The notes: a model not told the origin generated them from the sequence alone. DNA of 34,884 nt from Chryseobacterium gleum (GCA_945871895.1 CAMBXP010000019.1:1-34884); one strand, 5' to 3'; shown: positions 8,139-17,368, counted from the stretch's first letter. Made by a program: numbers and translations.

Positions 8139-9089
8139 CTAGTTGCCCACGATTTCTTTTACAATTTCTTTGATTGGTCGTATTTTATGCACGTGTTCTA
8201 TACTCGGACCAGCGCACCAAAACGTTTGATAAGTTGCGCCAAATGCTGCTTTTTCAATCTTGCGCATTCCGCGTAAAGCAATAAATAACTTGATGTATTT
8301 TTTCAAGGTTTTACTCTTCTTCATCAATTTTTCCAACCAAGTTGCTTCACTTCCTATGCTTTGCACATAAGGTGTATTTATCACCGTTAATGCAGATCCA
8401 GAAAGCTTAGTGGTTTTAATGATATCTTTTGCACCGTACTGTATCAAAGCATTTTTATAATCTTGCGATACACCGCACTCTTCAGTTGCAATAAACACTG
8501 TTCCTATAGAAAGTGCGTCGGCACCTAACGCTAACATTCTTTTGTATTCTTCATGAGTTGCTACTCCTCCAGCAGAAATCACCGGAATTTTACAATGCTT
8601 TTTCAATAAGGGAATCAACACTTCTGGTGTGGTATCGCCCGCGTGTCCGCCAGCATTAGAGTTTACAGCAATTAAGCCATCAGCACCCAACTCTTCAACT
8701 TTTTGAGCGTATTTGAGATCAATAACATCACAGTAAACTTTTATTCCTAGAGGTTTACAGCTTTTAATGACTTCTTGGGGACTCCCGAGCGAAGTAATAA
8801 TGAAATTCACTTTTAAGTCTAAACAAGTTTTTAGCTGAGCATCGAGCTTAAAATTTGATTTATTTACAATCAAGTTGACGCCAAAAGGCTTAGTGGTCTT
8901 ACTTCTTATTTCTGCAATAGCATTTCTAAACTCTTCATCGGTTCGGTAATTCAACGCAGGAAAAGCAGCTGTAATACCACTTTCTAGAGCAGCAACAATC
9001 ATTTTGGTATTCGACACCAAGAACATTGGCGCCATAATAATTGGATAATCAATACCCAAACTCTTACAAAAATCTTGTGAACTGCTCAT
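8139..9089 (-). CDS. NAD(P)H-dependent flavin oxidoreductase, nitronate monooxygenase-like
   Basis: A 316-residue FMN-dependent TIM-barrel enzyme of the nitronate monooxygenase/2-nitropropane dioxygenase family. Signatures include LGIDYPIIMAPMF at the N-terminus, the AVNSNAGGHAGD motif and a phosphate-binding SAGGVAT, with LGADALSIGTVF following. Such enzymes oxidise alkyl nitronates or act as enoyl-ACP-type reductases; the substrate is not deducible. The frame extends to 9143, but the extra 18 residues would be encoded by a perfect palindrome at 9112-9137, so the ATG at 9089 is preferred. The upstream minus-strand gene ends 71 bases before this start and may share a transcript. Confidence 0.88.
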   Translation of the reverse strand: MSSSQDFCKSLGIDYPIIMAPMFLVSNTKMIVAALESGITAAFPALNYRTDEEFRNAIAEIRSKTTKPFGVNLIVNKSNFKLDAQLKTCLDLKVNFIITSLGSPQEVIKSCKPLGIKVYCDVIDLKYAQKVEELGADGLIAVNSNAGGHAGDTTPEVLIPLLKKHCKIPVISAGGVATHEEYKRMLALGADALSIGTVFIATEECGVSQDYKNALIQYGAKDIIKTTKLSGSALTVINTPYVQSIGSEATWLEKLMKKSKTLKKYIKLFIALRGMRKIEKAAFGATYQTFWCAGPSIEHVHKIRPIKEIVKEIVGN

Positions 9090-9111
9090 TTCAATATTTT
9101 TTAAAAAATTA

Positions 9112-9137
9112 AGGTCTAAGGCGAACACCTTAGACCT
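9112..9137. repeat. Perfect palindrome, 10-bp arms and 6-base loop
   Basis: Arms 9112-9121 (AGGTCTAAGG) and 9128-9137 (CCTTAGACCT) are exact complements. The site lies between two minus-strand genes, just upstream of the preferred start of the nitronate monooxygenase-like gene. On the minus strand it could form an RNA hairpin between the two coding regions. It is similar in size and core (CTAAG/CTTAG) to the hairpin at 130-156. Confidence 0.65.
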
Positions 9138-9160
9138 CAACATTATACTTTAGAACCTTA

Positions 9161-9595
9161 TTATAGGTTATCAGGGTCAACTGCAGTTTTAAATTGCTTC
9201 TTCGGAGGCTTGATATGCTTAGGAAAAATAATGTTAATTACTTCGTCTTCGGTTGTTAACATCGAATAAGAAATTCCATTCACGATGACAATCTCGCTAC
9301 CCGATTTGTAGGTCTTTTTCATTGGAGTTTCTTCGAAAGTACCATCAGAGAACTGACGATAAATAGCAACAATTTTTCCATTCTCTACCTTTACTTTACC
9401 TGGAATACATTCGGCTACACTTCCCTTTCTAATGGAGATCACCACGCCTTCGTGCCATCCGTCTTCCACGTTATTAGCCCCTCTTTCTTCAAATTTCTTT
9501 GCGTACTTCTCAAAGCAATTAAGTGCTGGTTGTGTTTGCGCATTCATCAATAAAGACGAGCCTAGCAGAAGGAATGAAAGTAAAATTCTTGTCAT
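9161..9595 (-). CDS. Small secreted protein of unknown function
   Basis: A 144-residue protein with a clear signal peptide (residues 1-19, ending MNAQ before TQPALNC), so it is probably periplasmic or exported. The mature part has two cysteines (in ALNCFEKY and VAECIPGK) that could pair, and several short predicted beta strands (GVVISIRKG, KVKVENGKIVAIYRQFSDG). No family was recognised. It is divergent from the YifB-like gene across a 109-base promoter region and may be co-transcribed with the downstream oxidoreductase. Confidence 0.75.
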   Translation of the reverse strand: MTRILLSFLLLGSSLLMNAQTQPALNCFEKYAKKFEERGANNVEDGWHEGVVISIRKGSVAECIPGKVKVENGKIVAIYRQFSDGTFEETPMKKTYKSGSEIVIVNGISYSMLTTEDEVINIIFPKHIKPPKKQFKTAVDPDNL

Positions 9596-9640
9596 GCAGA
9601 TAAATTTTATTGATTAAAAGTAACAAAAAAGAAACAAAAG

Positions 9641-9673
9641 TTGAGCCAATCGCTTAGCAAAAGATTAATTTTG
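9641..9673 (+). promoter_or_regulatory. Candidate Bacteroidota-type promoter
   Basis: TTG at 9641-9643 and TAATTTTG at 9666-9673 (consensus TAnnTTTG) are separated by 22 bases, within the range reported for the primary sigma factor of Bacteroidota. The -7 element ends 31 bases before the ATG of the YifB-like gene. It fits in a divergent intergenic region. This is a motif match only. Confidence 0.5.
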
Positions 9674-9704
9674 TGCTCTAACTAAACAAACAAATTTCAT
9701 TTTT

Positions 9705-11246
9705 ATGTTGGTCAAAAGCTATGGGTGCACTGTCACTGGTATCGATGCAACCGTTATTACGGTAGAAGTAAGCGTATCTGCGGGCTCTAAATTTTATTTG
9801 GTAGGGTTGCCAGATAACGCAGTAAAAGAAAGCAAAATGCGCATTGAAACAGCGCTTAAAAATTCGGGGTACCGAATACCTGGAAAAAAGATTGTGATTA
9901 ATATGGCTCCTGCCGACATTAAAAAAGAAGGCTCTTCTTACGATCTCACCATCGCATTGGGAATATTGGCTGCATCTGAACAAATTGAAACAAACGAATT
10001 GGATAAATATATACTGTTGGGTGAGTTAAGTTTAGATGGCACCTTACAACCAGTAAAAGGTGTTTTGCCCATTGCTATAAAAGCCCGACAAATGGGATTT
10101 AAAGGGGTTATTCTTCCCGATGAAAATGGAGAAGAGGCAGCTATTGTGGATCAATTGGAAGTGTATCCGATGAAAAATATAAAAGAGGTGATTGACTTCT
10201 TTGTACTGAAAAGTGAACGCAAAGCGCCCATGCTGTTTGATACACGCTTGCATTTCTCGGCAGAACAAAGTGCTGTTGAATTTAATTTTAATGAGGTGCG
10301 CGGCCAAGAAAACGTAAAACGTGCGCTAGAAATAGCGGCAGCTGGCGGCCACAATGTGATATTGATTGGTCCGCCTGGTGCCGGTAAAACCATGCTCGCC
10401 AAGCGCCTACCCACCATTCTGCCTCCTCTTAGTTTACACGAAGCATTAGAGACCACCAAAATTCATTCGGTGGCAGGCAAGTTAAATGGTAAAAGAGGAT
10501 TGGTAACACTACGTCCCTTTCGCAACCCACACCACACCATTTCAGATGTGGCGTTAACAGGTGGAGGCTCCTTTCCAAAACCCGGTGAAATATCGTTGGC
10601 ACATAACGGAGTACTTTTTCTAGATGAATTGCCTGAGTTTAAAAGAACAGCATTAGAGACCATGCGCCAACCCTTAGAAGATAGAGTAGTAAGTATTTCT
10701 CGTGCTAAATTTGATGTGCAATATCCTGCTTCCTTTATGCTTATAGCGTCTATGAACCCTTGTCCGTGTGGCTTTTACAACCATCCCGACAAAGAATGCG
10801 TTTGCAATCCTGGAGATGTGCAACGCTACTTAAATAAAATCTCAGGACCCATGATGGACCGCATCGATTTACATGTAGAGGTCACACCTGTTACCTTTGA
10901 TGAACTTACCATACAACGTACCACTGAAGATAGCTTGAGCATAAGAGAGCGCGTGATAAAAGCACGAGAAATTCAACAACAACGATATACCGAAGATGAA
11001 GGAGTGCACTGCAATGCGCAAATGCAGCCGCGTCACATAAAAAATTTTGGAGGACTAGACTCTACGTGCAAAACGCTTTTGAAAACAGCTATGGAACGAC
11101 TTGATCTATCGGCACGAGCTTACGATAGAATATTAAAAGTATCGCGCACCATCGCCGATTTAGACAACAGTGAAAAAATTCAACAACAGCATCTAGCAGA
11201 AGCCATTCAGTATAGAAGTTTAGATAGAGGAAGTTGGGCAGGGTAA
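9705..11246 (+). CDS. YifB/ComM-family Mg-chelatase-like AAA+ ATPase
   Basis: A 513-residue protein with the three-part YifB layout. The N-terminal ChlI-like domain spans residues 1-120 (FYLVGLPDNAVKESKMRI, INMAPADIKKEG). The AAA+ core has Walker A GPPGAGKT at 222-229 and Walker B VLFLDELPEF. A Mg-chelatase C-terminal helical domain follows. The cysteine-bearing stretch MNPCPCGFYNHPDKECVCNP typical of the family is intact. The Vibrio and Haemophilus relative ComM is a branch-migration helicase needed for natural transformation; the same role here is inference. It has its own candidate promoter at 9641-9673. The downstream methyltransferase is separated by a 7-bp tandem repeat. Confidence 0.93.
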   Translation: MLVKSYGCTVTGIDATVITVEVSVSAGSKFYLVGLPDNAVKESKMRIETALKNSGYRIPGKKIVINMAPADIKKEGSSYDLTIALGILAASEQIETNELDKYILLGELSLDGTLQPVKGVLPIAIKARQMGFKGVILPDENGEEAAIVDQLEVYPMKNIKEVIDFFVLKSERKAPMLFDTRLHFSAEQSAVEFNFNEVRGQENVKRALEIAAAGGHNVILIGPPGAGKTMLAKRLPTILPPLSLHEALETTKIHSVAGKLNGKRGLVTLRPFRNPHHTISDVALTGGGSFPKPGEISLAHNGVLFLDELPEFKRTALETMRQPLEDRVVSISRAKFDVQYPASFMLIASMNPCPCGFYNHPDKECVCNPGDVQRYLNKISGPMMDRIDLHVEVTPVTFDELTIQRTTEDSLSIRERVIKAREIQQQRYTEDEGVHCNAQMQPRHIKNFGGLDSTCKTLLKTAMERLDLSARAYDRILKVSRTIADLDNSEKIQQQHLAEAIQYRSLDRGSWAG

Positions 11247-11249
11247 AAA

Positions 11250-11284
11250 AATGTTCAATGTTTAATGTTCAATGTTCAATGTTT
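11250..11284. repeat. Heptanucleotide tandem repeat, five units
   Basis: Five consecutive 7-bp units AATGTTC/AATGTTT (pattern C, T, C, C, T in the last base) lie between the YifB-like gene stop and the start of the methyltransferase gene. Every unit contains an ATG. Because 7 is not a multiple of 3, unit gain or loss would change which upstream ATG is in frame with the downstream gene. Confidence 0.85.
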
Positions 11285-11301
11285 TTTTAACTTGCCGGTT
11301 A

Positions 11302-11958
11302 ATGAAGAAATTACTGAGCTATCTAGTCCCCTTAAAGGGAAAAGTTTATAAATCGGAAATTAATGGGCAACTAGAATTAAACTGGTATGAAGGCAAATTA
11401 ATGCTGGATTCTAAAAATGCCAATTACTCATACGGAGCCTTGCAACGAGCACTTGCAGTTGGCTTACATGGCATTGGCAACAACGAAATAAAACAAAGCA
11501 AAAAGATTCTGATATTGGGTATGGGCGCAGGTTGTGTGATTGAAACTTTACGCAAAGATTTTGAAAATGACGCCGAAATCACCGCAGTTGAAATCGACCC
11601 CGTAGTTGTAGATATCGCCAAAAAATATTTTGATGTAAATAGATTTTCTAAACTAAAGATCGTTCAAGACGATGCTTTCGCATTTATCAAAAAAAATAAG
11701 GAAATATTCGATTTAATTATTGTTGATTTATTCATCGACAAAGAAACGCCAGCACAGTTTTCATCGGAAGAATTTTTAGAGAATGTAGTAAAAGCAATAG
11801 TTGAAAAAGGAAACATCTTATTGAACACAGTAAACATTAGAGGGAAACATTCTGCACGCAACGAAAAAATGGTGAAATTCTTTGAGAAAAGCAGCATTGT
11901 TAAAGTGCTCAAAGGAATTGAAGGTGGTAACGATTTACTACTGATAAGAAAAAATTAA
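11302..11958 (+). CDS. Spermidine synthase-like SAM-dependent methyltransferase
   Basis: A 218-residue Rossmann-fold protein. The SAM-binding motif I is ILILGMGAGCVIETL, followed by the acidic TAVEIDPVVVDIAKKYF and FDLIIVDLF motifs, arranged as in the catalytic domain of spermidine synthases. It is shorter than true SpeE (about 280 residues) and lacks most of the N-terminal beta domain, so a polyamine function is doubtful; similar short proteins are often annotated only as methyltransferases or fused-MFS/spermidine synthase relatives. The frame is open from an ATG at 11272 inside the heptamer repeat. The ATG at 11302 (MKKLLSYLVPLKG) is preferred because it gives a natural N-terminus outside the repeat. 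Confidence 0.8.
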   Translation: MKKLLSYLVPLKGKVYKSEINGQLELNWYEGKLMLDSKNANYSYGALQRALAVGLHGIGNNEIKQSKKILILGMGAGCVIETLRKDFENDAEITAVEIDPVVVDIAKKYFDVNRFSKLKIVQDDAFAFIKKNKEIFDLIIVDLFIDKETPAQFSSEEFLENVVKAIVEKGNILLNTVNIRGKHSARNEKMVKFFEKSSIVKVLKGIEGGNDLLLIRKN

Positions 11959-12011
11959 AACCAGAAACGTTTTTTACCGTAGTAAGACAACGAACCATTT
12001 AAATCGTTAAC

Positions 12012-15000
12012 ATGGATAAATTGTTACTCACCCTATCGGCAATCACTACTTTATCGCTTAATGCTCAAATAGAATATCCTGGCAGCGCTGCTGTAAACAC
12101 AGGTGCTACAGAAGTGGTTTTCAATTACGATATAGATAAATGCAACACCGAAGATATACCCGATGTTCCTACTCGTGTTTTTCGCGATGCTTCGGGAACG
12201 ATTAACTTAATTGCTTCTCATTTCACCAACTGGAGAATGACAGGAAATGATTTTTCATCGTTAACAAAAGATTGCAATCCAATCATGTCGTCGCACCAAA
12301 GTTCTAACGCTGGCGATTTTAACAACAACGAATGGATTAGCGCTACATACACTGCCGACGGCAAGAACATTCACGCTCTAGTACACAACGAGTATGTTCC
12401 TTGCGGAAACTGGAACAATTGCTGGTACAACTCTATTACTTACGCCTCTTCATCTGATAGCGGCGCAACATTTACGCATGCTTCTGCGCCCAACCATTTA
12501 GTTGCTGCCTCTCCTTACCAATCGCCTTATCCGAATACACATAGTCCGTTTGGAATTTTTGGGGGCTCCAACATCATTGAAAAAGACGGCTACTACTACA
12601 AAATGCTTCAACTCGAAACTTATCAGGCGCAACAATGGGGAGCAGGAATCATGAGAACCAATAATTTAAGCGATCCTGCCAGCTGGAGAGGTTGGGATGG
12701 AACAGGATTTACTGTTCAATTTGTAAACCCGTACACACAAAGTGGATATACTGCCGCCGACCATGTTTTAGAGCCTGTATCAAGAGATCAAATAGGTAAA
12801 ATGTGCGCCAGTATTTCTTACAATTCGTATTTTGGAAAATACATTTTAGTGGACTTTACAGTTGGAGAAGTGAATGGTGTGTTAAAATATGGATTCTATT
12901 ATTCCTTATCTAATGACTTAATTCACTGGTCAACCAAACAATTCATCATGCAAGTGCAACCAACATGGGCGGTAGGTGGAGCAAATTATCCATCGCTAAT
13001 TGACCATAATGATGTTTCACGAAATTTTGAGGTAACCGGACAAAGCTGCTTTCTATACTACACCAAATGGAACAGTGGAACCTATGATAGAGATCTGGTG
13101 CGTGTGCCCATTACCTTCTCTAAAAAAACAGTAACATCCTTTGTTGTAAATTCATCTGGTGACCTTGAAGATGCAACGCCAGGCGACGGTATTTGCAAAA
13201 CCACTTCAAACTTATGTTCATTTAGAGCTGCAATTCAAGAATCGAATGCCCGGCCAACCTACGATGGTTACGATACCGTTGCGTTACCCATCACTTTTGC
13301 TATCACCAGCGGTGCCAATGCCGTAAAAACAATTAAACCAGCCAGCTATTTGCCCGAAATGCTTTATCCCACCTACATCGATGGTTATACTCAAACAGGC
13401 TCTAGCGCCAACACCAATAATTTTAATCAAGGATTGAACACTACCCTCAATATTCTTTTAGATGCTGAGGATGGTGGAGCGCATGCTTTGGCCTACCATT
13501 GCGGCAACAACACACTAAAAGGAATGGCTATCATCAACGGAAATATCGATTTCTTATATGAAGATGGATATTCGAAAAGCAAAGATGAAAACAACATTGA
13601 AGGTTGCTACATTGGTGTTGGTGCAGATGGTATGACAGCCTACTGGGGAGCCATCAACATTAACAACCAAAGCCATAACAACATTGGAGCAAACAGCAAT
13701 GCATCAAGAAATTTAATTGTTGGCGGCATCATTCTCAATAAGTCGAATTACAACGAAATTAGTAACAATTATTTCGGCAGTGATTACAGCGGAATGGCAA
13801 GCACAGGAACAGGCGCTCACAGCATAGAAATAAACGACTCTTGCTCTTACAATAACATTGGTGGATCTACAAGCACATTAAGAAATTTAATTTCGGGTGG
13901 TAACAGAGGTGTAGTTATAGGTGGAGCAAATACTCAATACAATGAAATCTTAGGAAATTATATAGGTATCGCTTGCGATGGGATAAGTGGTTTGGGCAAC
14001 AATTCATCGGGCATTACTTTAAACAATTCAACCCATAACAATACTATTGGCGCTTTAGGTGCTGCCAATGTTATTTGCGATAACTCCAGCGGAGAGGCAG
14101 GTATTTGGATGGAAGACACCTACTCCAACACCATTCAAAGCAATTTTATTGGCACAGATGCTACACAAACTTATGCCTTAGGCAATGGCGATATAGGTAA
14201 TTTTTGCGGTGGTATAATTATGAAAGGTGCTTGTCACGATAATATGATAGGCGGACTAAACAGCAATGAAGGAAATGTTATTGCTTGCAACAATGCTCAC
14301 GGTATTATTGCTTTTGGCGATGTAGGTAATGGCAATGCCTTTTTATCGAATTTATTCTATGCCAATCAAGAAATGGCAATCGATTTAGGTGCCGACGATT
14401 ACCCAAATGGCAATGACAATCAAGATGGTGATAGCGGACCGAACGACAACCTAAATTTTCCTGAGTTTAATGGCGCCTATGCAAGTGCAAATGACATCTC
14501 AATTACAGGAACTTTTAATTCTGCACCTAATGGCACTTATAAAATTCAATACTATGTAAACGACAGTTGTGATGCCATGGGCAATGGTGAAGGGCAAATA
14601 TTAATTGGTACTGAAACGATTACTACAGATGGTTCGGGGGATGCTACAATTAATAAAACACTAACGGTTACTGTTAATACCGGACAATATCTTTCTGCAC
14701 TAGCCACCGATGGCAACAACAGCACATCTGAATTTGCAGCTTGCCAAATAGTTGATGTTGCAACAAGTGTGAGCAGCATTTCTAAAAATACGAATACACT
14801 TGTTTTTCCAACTATTACAAAAGAGCAAGTATATATTCAATCAACACAACAATTTACTTATACTCTACATGATGAGCAAGGAAAATTAATGCTGCAGGGA
14901 ACTTCAAATGCTTCTACTTTCGTGTTAAATATTGCTTCGTTGAATGATGGCATTTATTTCTTGAAAACGCAGAACGAATCAAGCATACAACAACATAAAA

Positions 15001-15014
15001 TCATTAAGCAATAA
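12012..15014 (+). CDS. Secreted multidomain protein: propeller-like, CSLREA, beta-helix, T9SS type A sorting domain
   Basis: A 1000-residue protein with a signal peptide at 1-19 (…LSLNAQ). Residues about 20-370 look like a sialidase/GH43-type beta-propeller (WISATYTADGKNIHALVHNE, SSSDSGATF, IHWSTKQF), a weak assignment from repeated strand and Asp/Trp patterns. Residues 375-415 carry a CSLREA-type motif (DGICKT, CSFRAAIQESN). Residues about 415-830 contain NosD-like right-handed beta-helix turns (NNIGG, ILGNYIG, GNVIACN). Residues about 918-1000 form a type A T9SS C-terminal sorting domain (LVFPTITKEQVYI ... LNDGIYFLKTQN). It is probably delivered to the cell surface or medium. The enzymatic activity is unknown. 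It ends four bases from the convergent desaturase stop. Confidence 0.85.
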   Translation: MDKLLLTLSAITTLSLNAQIEYPGSAAVNTGATEVVFNYDIDKCNTEDIPDVPTRVFRDASGTINLIASHFTNWRMTGNDFSSLTKDCNPIMSSHQSSNAGDFNNNEWISATYTADGKNIHALVHNEYVPCGNWNNCWYNSITYASSSDSGATFTHASAPNHLVAASPYQSPYPNTHSPFGIFGGSNIIEKDGYYYKMLQLETYQAQQWGAGIMRTNNLSDPASWRGWDGTGFTVQFVNPYTQSGYTAADHVLEPVSRDQIGKMCASISYNSYFGKYILVDFTVGEVNGVLKYGFYYSLSNDLIHWSTKQFIMQVQPTWAVGGANYPSLIDHNDVSRNFEVTGQSCFLYYTKWNSGTYDRDLVRVPITFSKKTVTSFVVNSSGDLEDATPGDGICKTTSNLCSFRAAIQESNARPTYDGYDTVALPITFAITSGANAVKTIKPASYLPEMLYPTYIDGYTQTGSSANTNNFNQGLNTTLNILLDAEDGGAHALAYHCGNNTLKGMAIINGNIDFLYEDGYSKSKDENNIEGCYIGVGADGMTAYWGAININNQSHNNIGANSNASRNLIVGGIILNKSNYNEISNNYFGSDYSGMASTGTGAHSIEINDSCSYNNIGGSTSTLRNLISGGNRGVVIGGANTQYNEILGNYIGIACDGISGLGNNSSGITLNNSTHNNTIGALGAANVICDNSSGEAGIWMEDTYSNTIQSNFIGTDATQTYALGNGDIGNFCGGIIMKGACHDNMIGGLNSNEGNVIACNNAHGIIAFGDVGNGNAFLSNLFYANQEMAIDLGADDYPNGNDNQDGDSGPNDNLNFPEFNGAYASANDISITGTFNSAPNGTYKIQYYVNDSCDAMGNGEGQILIGTETITTDGSGDATINKTLTVTVNTGQYLSALATDGNNSTSEFAACQIVDVATSVSSISKNTNTLVFPTITKEQVYIQSTQQFTYTLHDEQGKLMLQGTSNASTFVLNIASLNDGIYFLKTQNESSIQQHKIIKQ

Positions 15015-15018
15015 AAGA

Positions 15019-16101
15019 TTAAGCTCTTCCCAATTGTTTTAGCATTTGCAAATGACTAGCTACAGCATGAAAGAAATTACCTTGCGAATGGTAGGGTAAG
15101 TTAAATTCGGCAGCAGTTTCTTTCACTATAGCAGACAATTTTCTATAGTGTACATGAGAGATATTAGAGAACAAATGATGCTCTATTTGATAATTTAAGC
15201 CACCAATAAACCACGAAAAAATTCTGCTCTTTGGAGAAAAGTTAGCGGTGGTTAGCAATTGATGGATAGCCCAGTTGTTTTCAATAACTCCATTGTCATT
15301 TGGCAAAGGAAATTCAGATGTAGGCACAACATGCGCCGATTGAAAAACCAAACTCAAAAATACTCCACATGTAATGTGCATCATTAAAAAACCTAAGAGA
15401 GACCAACCCACAGGTAAATCAAAAAACACCATTGGAATTACTAAAACATACAAGAAATAAAACAACTTCCACAAGGTTAAAATGAACATTTCTCTGGCGA
15501 AATGATTTTCTTTAATCAATCCTTTTTTCTTGAAAGAGTTTGCTTGAATATGATCGGCCCAGCCAGCCCAACCTAAAGTCATTAAACCATATAAAAACAC
15601 GGCATAAATATGCTGGTAACGATGAATTTTTTTTCTTTCATGATTGGGAGAAAATCTTAAAATACCCGGACCATCAATGTCTTCATCGGCATTGTGAACA
15701 TTGGTAAAAGTGTGGTGTAAAACATTGTGTTGAATCTTCCACAACTTAGCATTTCCGCCAATGAAATTGGCTGTGAGTCCGGTAATTTTATTAATCAACT
15801 TATTTTTCGAAAAAGCACCATGATTACCATCGTGCATCACTGATAAACCAATACCAGCCATGCCAATGCCCATCATCACCCACATCAACAAAGAAAGAGC
15901 AGGATGAACAATCACCCCACTTAACAACAAAGCAAAGGGAACGAAATATATTACCAACATCACTACCGCCTTAACGATGATAGGCGTGCTGCCTTGTTTT
16001 GAAATGTTTTTACTATCGAAATACGCATTCACCCTAACTTTCAAAGTATTGAAAAACTGCGGATTTATGTCTTTTGAGAACTTATATCTTTCGGTAATCA
16101 T
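15019..16101 (-). CDS. Membrane fatty acid desaturase (acyl-lipid/acyl-CoA type)
   Basis: A 360-residue integral-membrane di-iron desaturase. The three histidine boxes are HDGNH (90-94), HNVLHH (125-130) and QIEHH (305-309). The Q in the third box is typical of front-end (delta-5/6-like) desaturases, but there is no fused cytochrome b5 domain. Hydrophobic segments lie at about 41-88 and 208-255. The reading frame extends six codons upstream to a TTG, but the ATG at 16101 is the better start. Regiospecificity is not deducible. It is divergent from the rluB-like gene across about 200 bases and convergent with the T9SS cargo gene. Confidence 0.92.
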   Translation of the reverse strand: MITERYKFSKDINPQFFNTLKVRVNAYFDSKNISKQGSTPIIVKAVVMLVIYFVPFALLLSGVIVHPALSLLMWVMMGIGMAGIGLSVMHDGNHGAFSKNKLINKITGLTANFIGGNAKLWKIQHNVLHHTFTNVHNADEDIDGPGILRFSPNHERKKIHRYQHIYAVFLYGLMTLGWAGWADHIQANSFKKKGLIKENHFAREMFILTLWKLFYFLYVLVIPMVFFDLPVGWSLLGFLMMHITCGVFLSLVFQSAHVVPTSEFPLPNDNGVIENNWAIHQLLTTANFSPKSRIFSWFIGGLNYQIEHHLFSNISHVHYRKLSAIVKETAAEFNLPYHSQGNFFHAVASHLQMLKQLGRA

Positions 16102-16123
16102 TGCTTTATTTTTAATCAATTAC

Positions 16124-16131
16124 CAAAACTA
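16124..16131 (-). promoter_or_regulatory. Candidate -7 promoter element for the desaturase
   Basis: On the minus strand this reads TAGTTTTG, a full match to TAnnTTTG, 22 bases upstream of the desaturase ATG. No TTG is found at the expected 17-23-base spacing upstream, so support is partial. Confidence 0.3.
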
Positions 16132-16304
16132 GGTGGCAATTGTGAAGGAAAGATAAACTTAAAATTAAGAGAAAAATGCTTTGTTGAGAATATGTGAAAT
16201 CTTTTAAGGGTTTTTGTGAGATATAAGGCTTAAAAACATTTAACAAAAGGGGAAAAAACTTAATCAAAAGATATTATACTAACTTTACGCCTAAATCAAA
16301 CTCA

Positions 16305-17345
16305 ATGGAAAACAAAAGGCCAGGGAAAAACAACCCTAAGAAACGCGATGAAAGGCCTAACAACAAAGACCGCCGTGATGGCAAGCCTTTCCGCAAAGAT
16401 GAAAAACCAGCTAGTTCTGGAACGAAGAAAACTTGGAGTAACGACGGCAAACCTGCCGGACAAACAGAAAAGAAGCCTTGGCAAAAAGATGCCAAACCCG
16501 GTGATGCGAAACCTCCTTTCAAAAAAGAATTCGGTAAAAAAGATCGCAGCGAAACTGGTTGGTGGGGCGGCGAAAAAGCCACACCAAGAAAAAAGTTGGT
16601 GGCTAAACCCGAAAACATCAAAAATGATGACGGACTAATTCGATTGAATAAGTTCATCTCTAACGCAGGTGTTTGCTCGCGCAGAGAAGCCGACGAATTG
16701 ATTAAAGTGGGTGCTATTTCAGTAAATGGTAAAATTGTAACTGAAGTAGGCACGAAGGTATCCATCGACGATAAAGTACAATACGGCAAAGAAACGCTGC
16801 GTGCAGAAAAATTGGCTTATATCTTACTGAACAAACCAAAAGATTTCATCACCACCATGGATGACCCTGAAAAGCGAAGAACAGTAATGGACTTGCTAAA
16901 AGGCTTAGACAAAAAAGTGCGCGTTTACCCTGTAGGCAGATTAGATAGAAATACTACAGGTGTTCTCTTACTTACAAACGATGGCGAGCTTACACAAAAG
17001 CTTATTCACCCTAAACATTTGGTAAAGAAAATTTACCATGTTGAGTTAAATCGTCCTATTGAAATGGAAGATTTCCATAAAATCAGCGAAGGATTGACCT
17101 TAGAAGATGGCTTCATCAAGCCCGATGAAGTGGCCTACGTGAGCAAGGAAAATAAAAAAGAAATAGGTATTGAAATACATTCGGGTAAAAACCGTATTGT
17201 AAGAAGAATCTTTGAGCATTTAGATTATCAGGTGGTGCGCCTCGACAGAGTTTACTTTGCTGGTTTAACCAAAAAAGATTTGCCTCGCGGTACTTGGAGA
17301 GAACTTACAGAAAATGAGATTCGCTTTTTGAAAATGTTGGGATAG
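16305..17345 (+). CDS. rluB: Pseudouridine synthase, RsuA/RluB family, with long basic N-terminal tail
   Basis: A 346-residue enzyme that isomerises uridine to pseudouridine in rRNA. Residues 1-105 are a low-complexity tail rich in Lys, Pro, Gly and Asp, likely disordered and RNA-binding. An S4 domain follows at about 106-152 (RLNKFISNAGVCSRREADEL). The RsuA-type catalytic domain has the GRLDRNTTG motif with catalytic D214. Such tails are common in Bacteroidota RluB-like proteins. The target site (RluB, RluE, RluF or RsuA type) cannot be settled here, so the symbol is provisional. It is first in a closely spaced plus-strand cluster with the AsmA-like gene, a histidine kinase and hemW. Confidence 0.88.
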   Translation: MENKRPGKNNPKKRDERPNNKDRRDGKPFRKDEKPASSGTKKTWSNDGKPAGQTEKKPWQKDAKPGDAKPPFKKEFGKKDRSETGWWGGEKATPRKKLVAKPENIKNDDGLIRLNKFISNAGVCSRREADELIKVGAISVNGKIVTEVGTKVSIDDKVQYGKETLRAEKLAYILLNKPKDFITTMDDPEKRRTVMDLLKGLDKKVRVYPVGRLDRNTTGVLLLTNDGELTQKLIHPKHLVKKIYHVELNRPIEMEDFHKISEGLTLEDGFIKPDEVAYVSKENKKEIGIEIHSGKNRIVRRIFEHLDYQVVRLDRVYFAGLTKKDLPRGTWRELTENEIRFLKMLG

Positions 17346-17368
17346 TTTTTAGATTTAAAACATAAATT

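Noticed and set aside
9090..9143. N-terminal extension of the nitronate monooxygenase-like protein by 18 residues
   Set aside because: The extension is encoded by a perfect palindrome and does not resemble the family's N-terminus; the ATG at 9089 starts right at the conserved region.
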